Below are positions 1-5,520 of a DNA stretch of 5,520 nt, piece by piece. Under the pieces are notes generated by a model. It had not been told where the DNA came from. It ran no database searches and saw nothing but the letters and a program-made list of their open reading frames with translations. The position numbers were made by a program, and so were the translations under genes. Every line of letters begins with the position of its first letter. The first letter of the stretch is position 1. The stretch is from contig SKVE01000520.1 of the NCBI GenBank assembly GCA_007129635.1, forward strand, positions 1 to 5,520, written 5' to 3'. Source of the DNA: Planctomycetaceae bacterium. Lineage in GTDB: Bacteria > Planctomycetota > Planctomycetia > Pirellulales > Pirellulaceae.

Positions 1-15
1 TTGCGCGCTGGTGGG

Positions 16-45
16 TTGGTTTTCCGCTGGAATCGGTGATACACT
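16..45 (+). promoter_or_regulatory. Possible sigma70-type promoter with extended -10
   Basis: A TTGGTT hexamer (16-21) lies 18 bases before TACACT (40-45), which is preceded by TG plus one base, the extended -10 arrangement. The -10 matches TATAAT at four of six positions and the -35 matches TTGACA at three of six. Transcription would begin around 52 and give a leader of about 50 bases before the ATG at 101. This is a consensus match by eye only. A weak -35 is tolerated when an extended -10 is present, but such matches also arise by chance. Confidence 0.3.
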
Positions 46-88
46 ATTTGTCGGTGGCCTGAATCGCAATGATGTGTATCTGCTTCTG

Positions 89-96
89 GGAAGGGG
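89..96 (+). promoter_or_regulatory. Ribosome binding site that sets the response regulator start
   Basis: The purine-rich stretch GGAAGGGG ends four bases before ATG 101. It decides in favour of that ATG over the upstream in-frame GTG at 11. The GTG start would add 30 residues with no resemblance to a receiver domain, whereas ATG 101 starts immediately before the first beta strand (KLIVADDE), where response regulators normally begin. Confidence 0.55.
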
Positions 97-100
97 AATT

Positions 101-733
101 ATGGTGGTCAAATTGATCGTGGCGGATGATGAGGAAGTCATCCGCAAAGGACTGGCCGTCCTGCTGGCGAGTAGCGAGATTCGACTCGTGGCCGAAGCGA
201 CGACCGGGAACGAAGCGATATCGCTGACCGAGCGTCACAAGCCCGACGTATTGCTGTTGGACGTGCGGATGCCGGACTTGGATGGGCTGGACGCCTTGGA
301 GCAGATCCGGGAGAACACGCCAGCGACCAAGGTGATCATGATCTCGGCTTACGACAATCCCAGCTACGTGGCTCGTGCCGTGGTCCTGGGTGCCGTGGAT
401 TTTCTGCTGAAGGACGTGCCGGCCGAAGCGTACGTCGCCGCGATCCACCGGGCTGTCGCGGGAGGCGAATTGGCAGCGGACACGCTGTTCAGCCAGATCA
501 GAGCCACGTTGCACGAGCGGTCTGATCCCAAGGCGGATGATGTGCCGCTGACCCGCCGCGAGTACCAGGTGCTCAGACATTTAGCCTATGGCCTCAGCAA
601 TCGCGAGATCGCTCGTTCGCTGAACATCAGCATAGAAACCGTGAAGGAACACGTGCAAAAAGTGTTGCGAAAACTGGACATGTCTTGCCGTACAGCCGCT
701 GCCATTTGGCTGGTCAAACGCTGGTTGGCGTGA
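101..733 (+). CDS. NarL/FixJ-family response regulator (receiver + LuxR-type HTH)
   Basis: This 210-residue cytoplasmic two-component response regulator is expected to be phosphorylated by a sensor histidine kinase and then bind DNA. The receiver domain covers about residues 3-120, with the acidic pair D9-D10, the phospho-acceptor D54 in LLLDVRMP, S82 at the switch position and the conserved K104 in FLLKD. A linker of about 25 residues leads to a LuxR/GerE helix-turn-helix at about 150-205, with the family pattern LTRREYQVL, the segment GLSNREIARSLNIS and then ETVKEHVQKVLRKL. Length and domain order are normal for the family and all key residues are present, so it should be functional. The start at ATG 101 is supported by the upstream purine-rich site. 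No partner kinase is visible; it could lie left of the window. The gene converges on the minus-strand operon, so control of that operon cannot be assumed. The family call is firm; the target genes and signal are unknown. Confidence 0.95.
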   Translation: MVVKLIVADDEEVIRKGLAVLLASSEIRLVAEATTGNEAISLTERHKPDVLLLDVRMPDLDGLDALEQIRENTPATKVIMISAYDNPSYVARAVVLGAVDFLLKDVPAEAYVAAIHRAVAGGELAADTLFSQIRATLHERSDPKADDVPLTRREYQVLRHLAYGLSNREIARSLNISIETVKEHVQKVLRKLDMSCRTAAAIWLVKRWLA

Positions 734-767
734 AGTGCGATGGCAACGAAAGACACGCAACAGAGGG

Positions 768-1604
768 TTACCCCGGATTATTCACATGCGGTCGAGCCAG
801 TGGGTGGTCCATCGGCAACGGTGGCGTGCCGAAGATGACGAACTGCAGGGTCTGGCCGGGATCGGCGATCAGGCTGTGCGGCACGCCGGCCGGGATCACG
901 GCCACGCTGCCCGGGCGCAGCCGATGAGTATGCTGGTCCAGTGTGATGGTGCCGGTCCCGCTCAGCAGGTAATAGATCTCATCATAGCCCATATGCAGAT
1001 GCTGGTTGCCGCGCGTGATCTGCACCACATGCACGTTGGCGATCCCTCCCCGTCCCCCAGTAACGATACGTTGCACTTGGCCGAAAGGGCAATCCAGGGC
1101 GGCCGTTTCGTCCCGCTGGAAGACCAACGCTTCCTTCTTCGGCCCGGCCAGCGACCTGACAGCCGCGGCCATCGCCGCCAGCGACTGGGGGTCGGCCAGC
1201 CGATGATCGTCACCGATGACGATTAACGATTCGGGTGCCAGGCCGCTGCGAGTCCTTAATTCCAGGCTGTCGGCGAACGGGATCACATCGTCGGCCGGCG
1301 AATGCAGGATGATCGCCTTCGCCTTGACCCCGGTCGCCGATCCCCAGCGTTTCCAGGCTGGGCATAGCAGGACCAAGGGGGTACTGCCCGCATCGATGTT
1401 CATGGCGACGGCGCCGCCGCGGCTGGAACCGACGACCACGTCGGGATCATGCCGGTCGAATTCGGCTTGGGCGATCGCCACGGCGGCAGCGAAGTCCTCG
1501 TCCGGCAACGCGGGGTTCAGAATCTGCCAGCCCTGATCCTGCAAGTAGGACGGCTTCAAGCCGCCGGGTACTGACTGCCAACCGTGCAAAAACAGCACTT
1601 TCAT
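768..1604 (-). CDS. Alpha/beta hydrolase fused to a C-terminal cupin domain
   Basis: This 278-residue protein has no signal peptide or membrane segment, so it is probably cytoplasmic. Residues 1-155 form a small alpha/beta hydrolase: it opens MKVLFLHGW (beta strand and oxyanion HG), carries the nucleophile elbow GSSRG with S61, an acid at D105 or D106 in ADDVIPF, and H134 in GDDHRL, giving a complete Ser-Asp-His triad. Residues 160-262 form a cupin. Motif 1 has H202, H204, E209 and G216 with canonical spacing, and motif 2 runs from G232 through P238 and G240 to H243, so all four metal ligands are present. Small hydrolases of this type are usually only about 155-200 residues long, so the cupin looks like an added domain. 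The start has GGAG eight bases upstream. The gene begins 14 bases after the FG-GAP gene stops, so it is probably the third gene of the operon. Substrate is unknown; esterase or lactonase activity coupled to cupin metal chemistry or ligand binding is conjecture. Confidence 0.88.
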   Translation of the reverse strand: MKVLFLHGWQSVPGGLKPSYLQDQGWQILNPALPDEDFAAAVAIAQAEFDRHDPDVVVGSSRGGAVAMNIDAGSTPLVLLCPAWKRWGSATGVKAKAIILHSPADDVIPFADSLELRTRSGLAPESLIVIGDDHRLADPQSLAAMAAAVRSLAGPKKEALVFQRDETAALDCPFGQVQRIVTGGRGGIANVHVVQITRGNQHLHMGYDEIYYLLSGTGTITLDQHTHRLRPGSVAVIPAGVPHSLIADPGQTLQFVIFGTPPLPMDHPLARPHVNNPG

Positions 1605-1612
1605 GCGTGGTT

Positions 1613-1616
1613 CTCC
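1613..1616 (-). promoter_or_regulatory. Ribosome binding site of the hydrolase-cupin gene
   Basis: On the minus strand GGAG lies eight bases before the ATG at 1604, inside the 14-base gap after the FG-GAP gene stop. It supports this start and independent re-initiation on a shared transcript. Confidence 0.6.
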
Positions 1617-1618
1617 GT

Positions 1619-3547
1619 TCAGCGAGTCGCCGGGCCTGGGTCGTCTTGACGACCCGTTCGATTCGCTGGTAGCGATAAATCTTCATGGATGATGATGGTC
1701 TGGTCGACGGCGGGAGGATCGATGATCTGGACGGTGCCAGCGGGCCAGATGACTCGCGCAGCGTCGATGGCGTTCCGGTCACCCAACCCGAAGGTGACCG
1801 GTAATTCGACCTGGGACAGGTAACTGCGCGTGGGCATGACCGATCGGCTGAGCGTGCGACCGGCCACATCGAGTTCGACCCGTGCACCGATCGCATGGCG
1901 ATTGGAGCGAATGCCTTTCAGCCACACGCGCAGCCAATGGTGACCGGTCTGTTGATCGTTGCGCAGCAGGCGAGGCGGCTGGGCGATGCCGGTGAACAAC
2001 ACGTCCAGATCGCCGTCGTGGTCGATGTCGGCAAAGGCGGCGCCGCGGCCGACCAGCGGCCGAACCAGGTCGGGTCCCGACTGCTGGTCGCCAACCAGGC
2101 AGAATTCGGTACCATGTTCGGGCCCCGCATTCCAGAACAGTTGGGGCGGCTGCTCGTAATGCTGGCTGGCCTGGACCCGATTGATCTCGCGCTCCAGATG
2201 CCCGTTGACGGCCATCAGATCCAGGCGCCCGTCCAGGTCATAGTCGAAATAGAACACGCCGAAGGTCAGGGCATTGCGGGTCGGCGGCCCCAGTCCGGTA
2301 GGGATGGCTTCGTCGATGAACCGCAGGTTGCGTTCATAGCTGACGTACAGGGCCGTCGCCTCGTTGGCAAAATTGCCGATGGCGATGCCCACCGCCTGGT
2401 TGTTGCGGAACCGAGCCACATCGATGCCCATCGCGCCTCGAGCCGCGCCGGCCATGTCGAAAGCCACGCCGGCCATCGTGCCGATCTCCTGAAAGGTGCC
2501 GTCGCCCTGGTTGTGGAACAAGAAGTTCTGCACCGTATCGTTGGCCACAACGATGTCCATCCAGCCGTCCCGGTCGAAATCGTAGAAAATGACGCCCAGC
2601 GATTTCCCCATCGGCTGGCCGGTCAGCGGGTTGCGTACCTGGATGCCCGCTTCGGCCGACACCTCGGTGAAACGGCCATCGCCCTCGTTGCGATACAGCC
2701 GGGAAAAGGTGCCTTCGAAGTCCTGCGGGCGACCGTAGGCTCGACCGCCGCCAGTCAATTGAAAATCCTGAGCCAGATCGTCTTCCTTGGACCATTTCAG
2801 ATAGTTGCACACGAACAGATCCAACAGGCCGTTGTTGTTGTAGTCCAGCCAGCCGCAACTGGTGCTCCAGTCATCTGCCCCACCGCCTACGCCGGTCTGG
2901 TCCGTCACATCGATAAACGTGCCGTCGCCCATGTTGCGAAACAGCCGGTCTTCGCCCAACGCGCTGATGAACACGTCGACGTGTCCGTCATGATCAAAGT
3001 CGCCCACGGCCACGCCCATGCCAAACAGCGAGATATCCAGCCCGGCAGCCTGAGTGACATCGGTAAAACGCCCGTCGCCCTCGTTGCGGTACAAGGCCAG
3101 GGTGGCTGGCCCCTGCTCGGGACGCTGGTCCCACGGCCATCGCTGGGAATTGACCAGCAGCAGATCGGGACGCCCGTCCCCATCAAAGTCGAAAAAAGCA
3201 CACCCGCCCCCCATCGTCTCTGGCAGCAGCTTGTCCCCATAAGCGCCGTCTTCGTGGACAAACGTGATCCCGGCCGCCTGGGTGATGTCGGTGAACGGGA
3301 TGCGAGGGATGCTGTGAGCCGGCAATTCGCGAATTCTGGCCTCGGTGATCTCCGCCGGTGCCGAGATCTCCATCGCCGGTTCGCGGCGCAGCCACCAGAG
3401 ACCGGTCGCGATGCAGGCGGCCAACGCGCCCACGACCAGCAACGATCGGCGAGCCGCAGTCGCCACCCGAATGTCCTGCGATTTATCCGTTTCCGGAGTC
3501 GTGGTCGCACGGCGATCTTCTTGTCCCACAGGGCCCTCCATGGTCAT
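1619..3547 (-). CDS. Membrane-anchored FG-GAP/VCBS repeat protein with ASPIC/UnbV domain (CRTAC1-like)
   Basis: This is a 642-residue protein. A polar N-terminus of about 33 residues is followed by one hydrophobic segment (about 35-53) flanked by arginines, so the bulk should be outside the cytoplasm. Residues 84-530 make a probable beta-propeller with six Asp-rich calcium loops of the DxDxDGxxD type, starting at D120, D183, D235 (Asn at two positions), D323, D435 and D507. Four loops are preceded or followed by a recurring YRNEGDGRFTDVT-like strand. A further blade at 391-402 (GNFANEATALYV) lacks the acidic loop. Residues 545-612 match the ASPIC/UnbV domain, including SNRHAIGARV, SYLSQVELPVTFGLGD and VIWPAGTVQ. 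In known families these parts serve calcium-dependent binding and adhesion; no enzymatic role is established. Start is uncertain: ATG 3547 overlaps the previous stop as ATGA, but ATG 3541, two codons later, sits at a better distance from the ribosome binding site. An LAAC lipobox-like stretch at 42-45 makes a lipoprotein possible. Confidence 0.9.
   Translation of the reverse strand: MTMEGPVGQEDRRATTTPETDKSQDIRVATAARRSLLVVGALAACIATGLWWLRREPAMEISAPAEITEARIRELPAHSIPRIPFTDITQAAGITFVHEDGAYGDKLLPETMGGGCAFFDFDGDGRPDLLLVNSQRWPWDQRPEQGPATLALYRNEGDGRFTDVTQAAGLDISLFGMGVAVGDFDHDGHVDVFISALGEDRLFRNMGDGTFIDVTDQTGVGGGADDWSTSCGWLDYNNNGLLDLFVCNYLKWSKEDDLAQDFQLTGGGRAYGRPQDFEGTFSRLYRNEGDGRFTEVSAEAGIQVRNPLTGQPMGKSLGVIFYDFDRDGWMDIVVANDTVQNFLFHNQGDGTFQEIGTMAGVAFDMAGAARGAMGIDVARFRNNQAVGIAIGNFANEATALYVSYERNLRFIDEAIPTGLGPPTRNALTFGVFYFDYDLDGRLDLMAVNGHLEREINRVQASQHYEQPPQLFWNAGPEHGTEFCLVGDQQSGPDLVRPLVGRGAAFADIDHDGDLDVLFTGIAQPPRLLRNDQQTGHHWLRVWLKGIRSNRHAIGARVELDVAGRTLSRSVMPTRSYLSQVELPVTFGLGDRNAIDAARVIWPAGTVQIIDPPAVDQTIIIHEDLSLPANRTGRQDDPGPATR
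2485..3094 (-). repeat. Four degenerate in-gene repeats encoding the NxGDGxF propeller strand
   Basis: Copies of about 38 bases lie at roughly 2485-2522, 2661-2698, 2907-2944 and 3057-3094, spaced 176, 246 and 150 bases apart. They encode FHNQGDGTFQEI, YRNEGDGRFTEV, FRNMGDGTFIDV and YRNEGDGRFTDV. The 2661 and 3057 copies are the closest, sharing about 32 of 38 bases and a shared core reading tcgccctcgttgcg. They are in frame and match propeller-blade periodicity, so they are protein-level repeats and not mobile DNA. Confidence 0.75.
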
Positions 3548-5520
3548 GGTTCCTCTGCCGAGCGAACGTTGGCGGGCGACGGAGCGGGCAGGCTCGGTGG
3601 GCCTTCGGTTCCCGGCGGCGTCAACCGATAGATGACGACATCCGACGAGGCGTGATTGGCGGCCGGGTACTTCTCGCGAGCCAAACGAACAGCCCGGTCT
3701 CGAGCGTTGTCGTCCGGCTTGTAACGCTGGTGCAGCCGGTGATGCTCGTCCGCCCGCGGTTGGTCCCCTAACCGCTCGTACAGCAGTTGCAGGTTATAAT
3801 GAGCGGCCACGTTTTCGCTGTCGATCGCCAAGGTGCGTTGGAAGACCTCGACAGCCTGACGCCAGTAGTCACGAGCTTCGTCCTGGCGCTCCTGACGCTG
3901 CCGTTGTTGGCCCAGCAGGAATAAGGTTTCCCCGTACAGGTTCAGGACTTCATAATCCAAGCTGAAATCCAGGTGCCGCTGGACCATCGATTCGGTACGA
4001 ACCTGCAACACGTTCCGTAAATGCTCGGCCGCCGTCTCCAAAAAACCCTGCTGGCGACTGACCAGTCCGCTGAGCCAATTCCAGGTCCAGTGGGGAAACC
4101 GTGGATCGTCTTGGTACCGGGCGGCCCGATTCAAGGCGTCGACGGCTTCGTCCAATCGGCCCTCGCGTTCATAGACCCTTGCCAGATTCATCGGTCCGTC
4201 GTAACGGCCCAACCGTTCGACCGCCAGAAAAGCCTCTTCCGCCTGGCGCAATTTGGCCCTGCCCCGCAGCAGCAGCCCGATCCCGTAGTCATTCCAACGC
4301 TGCCAGACCGGGATGTCCGGCACCGGTTGCTCGACCCTTTCGCTCGATCCAGCAACCGCAAACGTGATCCGATCCTCCGCCAACGTGGTGATCGGCAGAT
4401 CGTTGGTATAGGGCTGGCCGGGCTGGTAACCGCGGATGGAATTACCCAATTCGGCGTTCACCCGCGCGACGAAGTCCATGAAACGCTGGTCGAATTTGCG
4501 GTACTGCAACCGCACCGACACCGTGACCGGCGCGTCCAGGTCTTCGGGCAATTCCAGCGCGTAATGCACGGTTTGGGCAGCGCCGGGCGGGATTTCATGA
4601 TTGTACAGCGGAGTGAAGATGTCCTGGGCGTTTCGGCGGTCGATCCGGTTGCCTTCCCGATCCAGCATGAAAACGTTGACAAAGTGAGCCCACGGATCGA
4701 CCTCGTTGCCCCGCTGGGGGTCTAATGTTCCGCTGCGTCCGATCACTCGGGAACCGGACGTTACCGTCACCTCCAACCAGATCTCGTTGGAATCCGTCGT
4801 GCCCTGGGTGAAGTGGTGTCCCATCGCCAGCGTGCGGATCACCGTTTCCAGCAGGTAGGTCCTGCCGGGATGAAGCACGGGCACATCGGGTCGCAGCGGC
4901 GCGACCAACGGGCCATCGATCTGCCCTTCCTCCCGCAAGCCGAACAGATCGACGCGGACGATCCCCTGCAGGAAATCCTGGTGCCGTTGGATAACCTGCG
5001 GCTGATCCCGCAACCAGGCGATCCCCGTATTGGCTGATGGGAACAGGTGATCGTGGATGCTGGGCTGGGCGACCCCGTCGTAAACCTGGGCTCCGAAATC
5101 GGTCGAAGGCTTCAGCGGCATGTGGCAACCGTTACAGTTCTGCTCAGCTACGTCCGGATAGTAAAAACTACGGGCTCCGTGCCCCGAAACGCCGCTCAGC
5201 AGATACGAATCGTAGTGGTTCTGGCCGCGCAGGAACTCCCGGTAATGGTTCAGCTCGTAAGGCAGATGGACCTTGTGACAGACCGAACAGAACTCGGCCG
5301 TCGAGTGGAACGGTTTCAGGAAGGTGCGTTTGTGGAATTCCGGCTTGGCTTTGATCAATTGGTTGCTGATCCATCGCAACGCGGCGCTGCGGTTGCGCGC
5401 GAAAGGGTAGTGGACCGGTTGTTCGATCGTGTAATCCGCGTTGCCTCGAGTGCTGTTGATCGAGGTGATCGAATGGCAGGAAACGCACGTGATACCGGCT
5501 TGAGCGGTCGGGTGGCCCAA
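3544..5520 (-). CDS. Multiheme cytochrome c / TPR protein, C-terminal 658 residues (N-terminus beyond the window)
   Basis: The reading frame is open to the right edge and its first codon there (TTG) falls inside a conserved heme region, so the start lies outside the window. Residue numbers are counted from that edge. Three heme c attachment motifs are visible: CVSCH (12-16), CSVCH (78-82) and CNGCH (129-133, followed by MP as in cytochrome c554-like proteins); more may lie upstream. Histidines between them (for example H63, H72, H92, H102, H114) could be distal ligands. Residues 215-350 form a probable beta-sandwich with GHHFTQGTTDSNEIWLEVTV, a variant of the GHxFPTG segment common in multiheme cytochromes. 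Residues 405-605 contain about four or five TPR-like helix pairs, such as GPMNLARVYEREGRLDEAVDAL and AAHYNLQLLYERLGDQPRA. Heme attachment requires export, so the protein should be periplasmic or surface-facing and may carry electrons or bind partner proteins. It is translationally coupled to the FG-GAP/UnbV gene through ATGA. Donor and acceptor are unknown. Confidence 0.9.
   Translation of the reverse strand: MGHPTAQAGITCVSCHSITSINSTRGNADYTIEQPVHYPFARNRSAALRWISNQLIKAKPEFHKRTFLKPFHSTAEFCSVCHKVHLPYELNHYREFLRGQNHYDSYLLSGVSGHGARSFYYPDVAEQNCNGCHMPLKPSTDFGAQVYDGVAQPSIHDHLFPSANTGIAWLRDQPQVIQRHQDFLQGIVRVDLFGLREEGQIDGPLVAPLRPDVPVLHPGRTYLLETVIRTLAMGHHFTQGTTDSNEIWLEVTVTSGSRVIGRSGTLDPQRGNEVDPWAHFVNVFMLDREGNRIDRRNAQDIFTPLYNHEIPPGAAQTVHYALELPEDLDAPVTVSVRLQYRKFDQRFMDFVARVNAELGNSIRGYQPGQPYTNDLPITTLAEDRITFAVAGSSERVEQPVPDIPVWQRWNDYGIGLLLRGRAKLRQAEEAFLAVERLGRYDGPMNLARVYEREGRLDEAVDALNRAARYQDDPRFPHWTWNWLSGLVSRQQGFLETAAEHLRNVLQVRTESMVQRHLDFSLDYEVLNLYGETLFLLGQQRQRQERQDEARDYWRQAVEVFQRTLAIDSENVAAHYNLQLLYERLGDQPRADEHHRLHQRYKPDDNARDRAVRLAREKYPAANHASSDVVIYRLTPPGTEGPPSLPAPSPANVRSAEEP
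3551..3556 (-). promoter_or_regulatory. Ribosome binding site of the FG-GAP/UnbV gene
   Basis: On the minus strand AGAGGA lies inside the last codons of the cytochrome/TPR gene. It is only three bases from ATG 3547 but nine bases from ATG 3541. The second spacing is the usual one, so translation may start at the second ATG (640 residues) even though the first forms the ATGA stop-start overlap. Confidence 0.5.

Noticed and set aside
44..580. A 178-codon minus-strand frame opposite the response regulator
   Set aside because: It covers the receiver domain coding region on the wrong strand and its translation is His/Arg/Gln-rich with no family resemblance. It is a shadow frame.
735..1226. Plus-strand frames of 163 and 80 codons beginning near the regulator's end
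   Set aside because: They lie antisense to the cupin half of the hydrolase-cupin gene, where the minus strand shows intact cupin motifs.
3324..3335. A perfect 12-base palindrome, aattcgcgaatt
   Set aside because: It lies well inside the FG-GAP gene coding sequence (residues ELPA region to EARIRE) and not near a start; a single palindrome of this length is compatible with chance.
1895..3631. A 578-codon plus-strand open frame antisense to the FG-GAP/UnbV gene
   Set aside because: It lies opposite a gene with clear domains. Its repetitive Val/Ala/His/Gln-rich translation mirrors the Asp/Gly/Asn codons of the FG-GAP repeats; GC-rich DNA leaves few stops in such frames. No recognisable domain or ribosome site.
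4021..4725. A 234-codon plus-strand frame opposite the cytochrome/TPR gene
   Set aside because: It is antisense to a clearly conserved coding region and shows no domain or start signal of its own.
5518..5520. TTG at the right edge as a true start of the cytochrome gene
   Set aside because: It sits 11 codons before a CxxCH motif with no room for the export signal that a heme c protein needs, so it is an internal leucine codon of a gene cut by the window.

Overview
The window is a compact, gene-dense stretch of GC-rich bacterial chromosome (my impression is about 60% GC; not computed). It holds four coding regions and almost no intergenic DNA. The pairing of a c-type cytochrome carrying TPR repeats with a calcium-loop FG-GAP/VCBS protein ending in an ASPIC/UnbV domain is most typical of Planctomycetota (Pirellula/Rhodopirellula-like), and less often of Acidobacteriota or Verrucomicrobiota. 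That assignment is inference from gene content; there is no rRNA or marker gene here.

Layout. Positions 1-100 hold a possible extended -10 promoter and a ribosome binding site for a plus-strand NarL/FixJ-type response regulator (101-733). After a 34-base convergent gap, everything else is on the minus strand and reads right to left as an apparent operon. First comes the C-terminal 658 residues of a multiheme cytochrome c/TPR protein, which enters from beyond the right edge (5520 to 3544). Its stop overlaps, in an ATGA, the start of a 642-residue membrane-anchored FG-GAP/UnbV protein (3547-1619). Fourteen bases further on starts a 278-residue alpha/beta hydrolase fused to a cupin domain (1604-768).

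How the genes may work together. The cytochrome/TPR protein and the FG-GAP/UnbV protein are probably both outside the cytoplasm and made in coupled amounts. In these phyla TPR and FG-GAP/UnbV modules are also known joined in single proteins, so physical partnership is plausible. The hydrolase-cupin has no export signal and should be cytoplasmic, so its link to the other two is only co-transcription. The response regulator points towards the operon, has no visible sensor kinase, and is not shown to control it.

Most notable points: the hydrolase-cupin fusion with both active sites intact, and the translationally coupled cytochrome-TPR / FG-GAP-UnbV pair. I see no CRISPR array, insertion sequence, tRNA, rRNA or clear intrinsic terminator.
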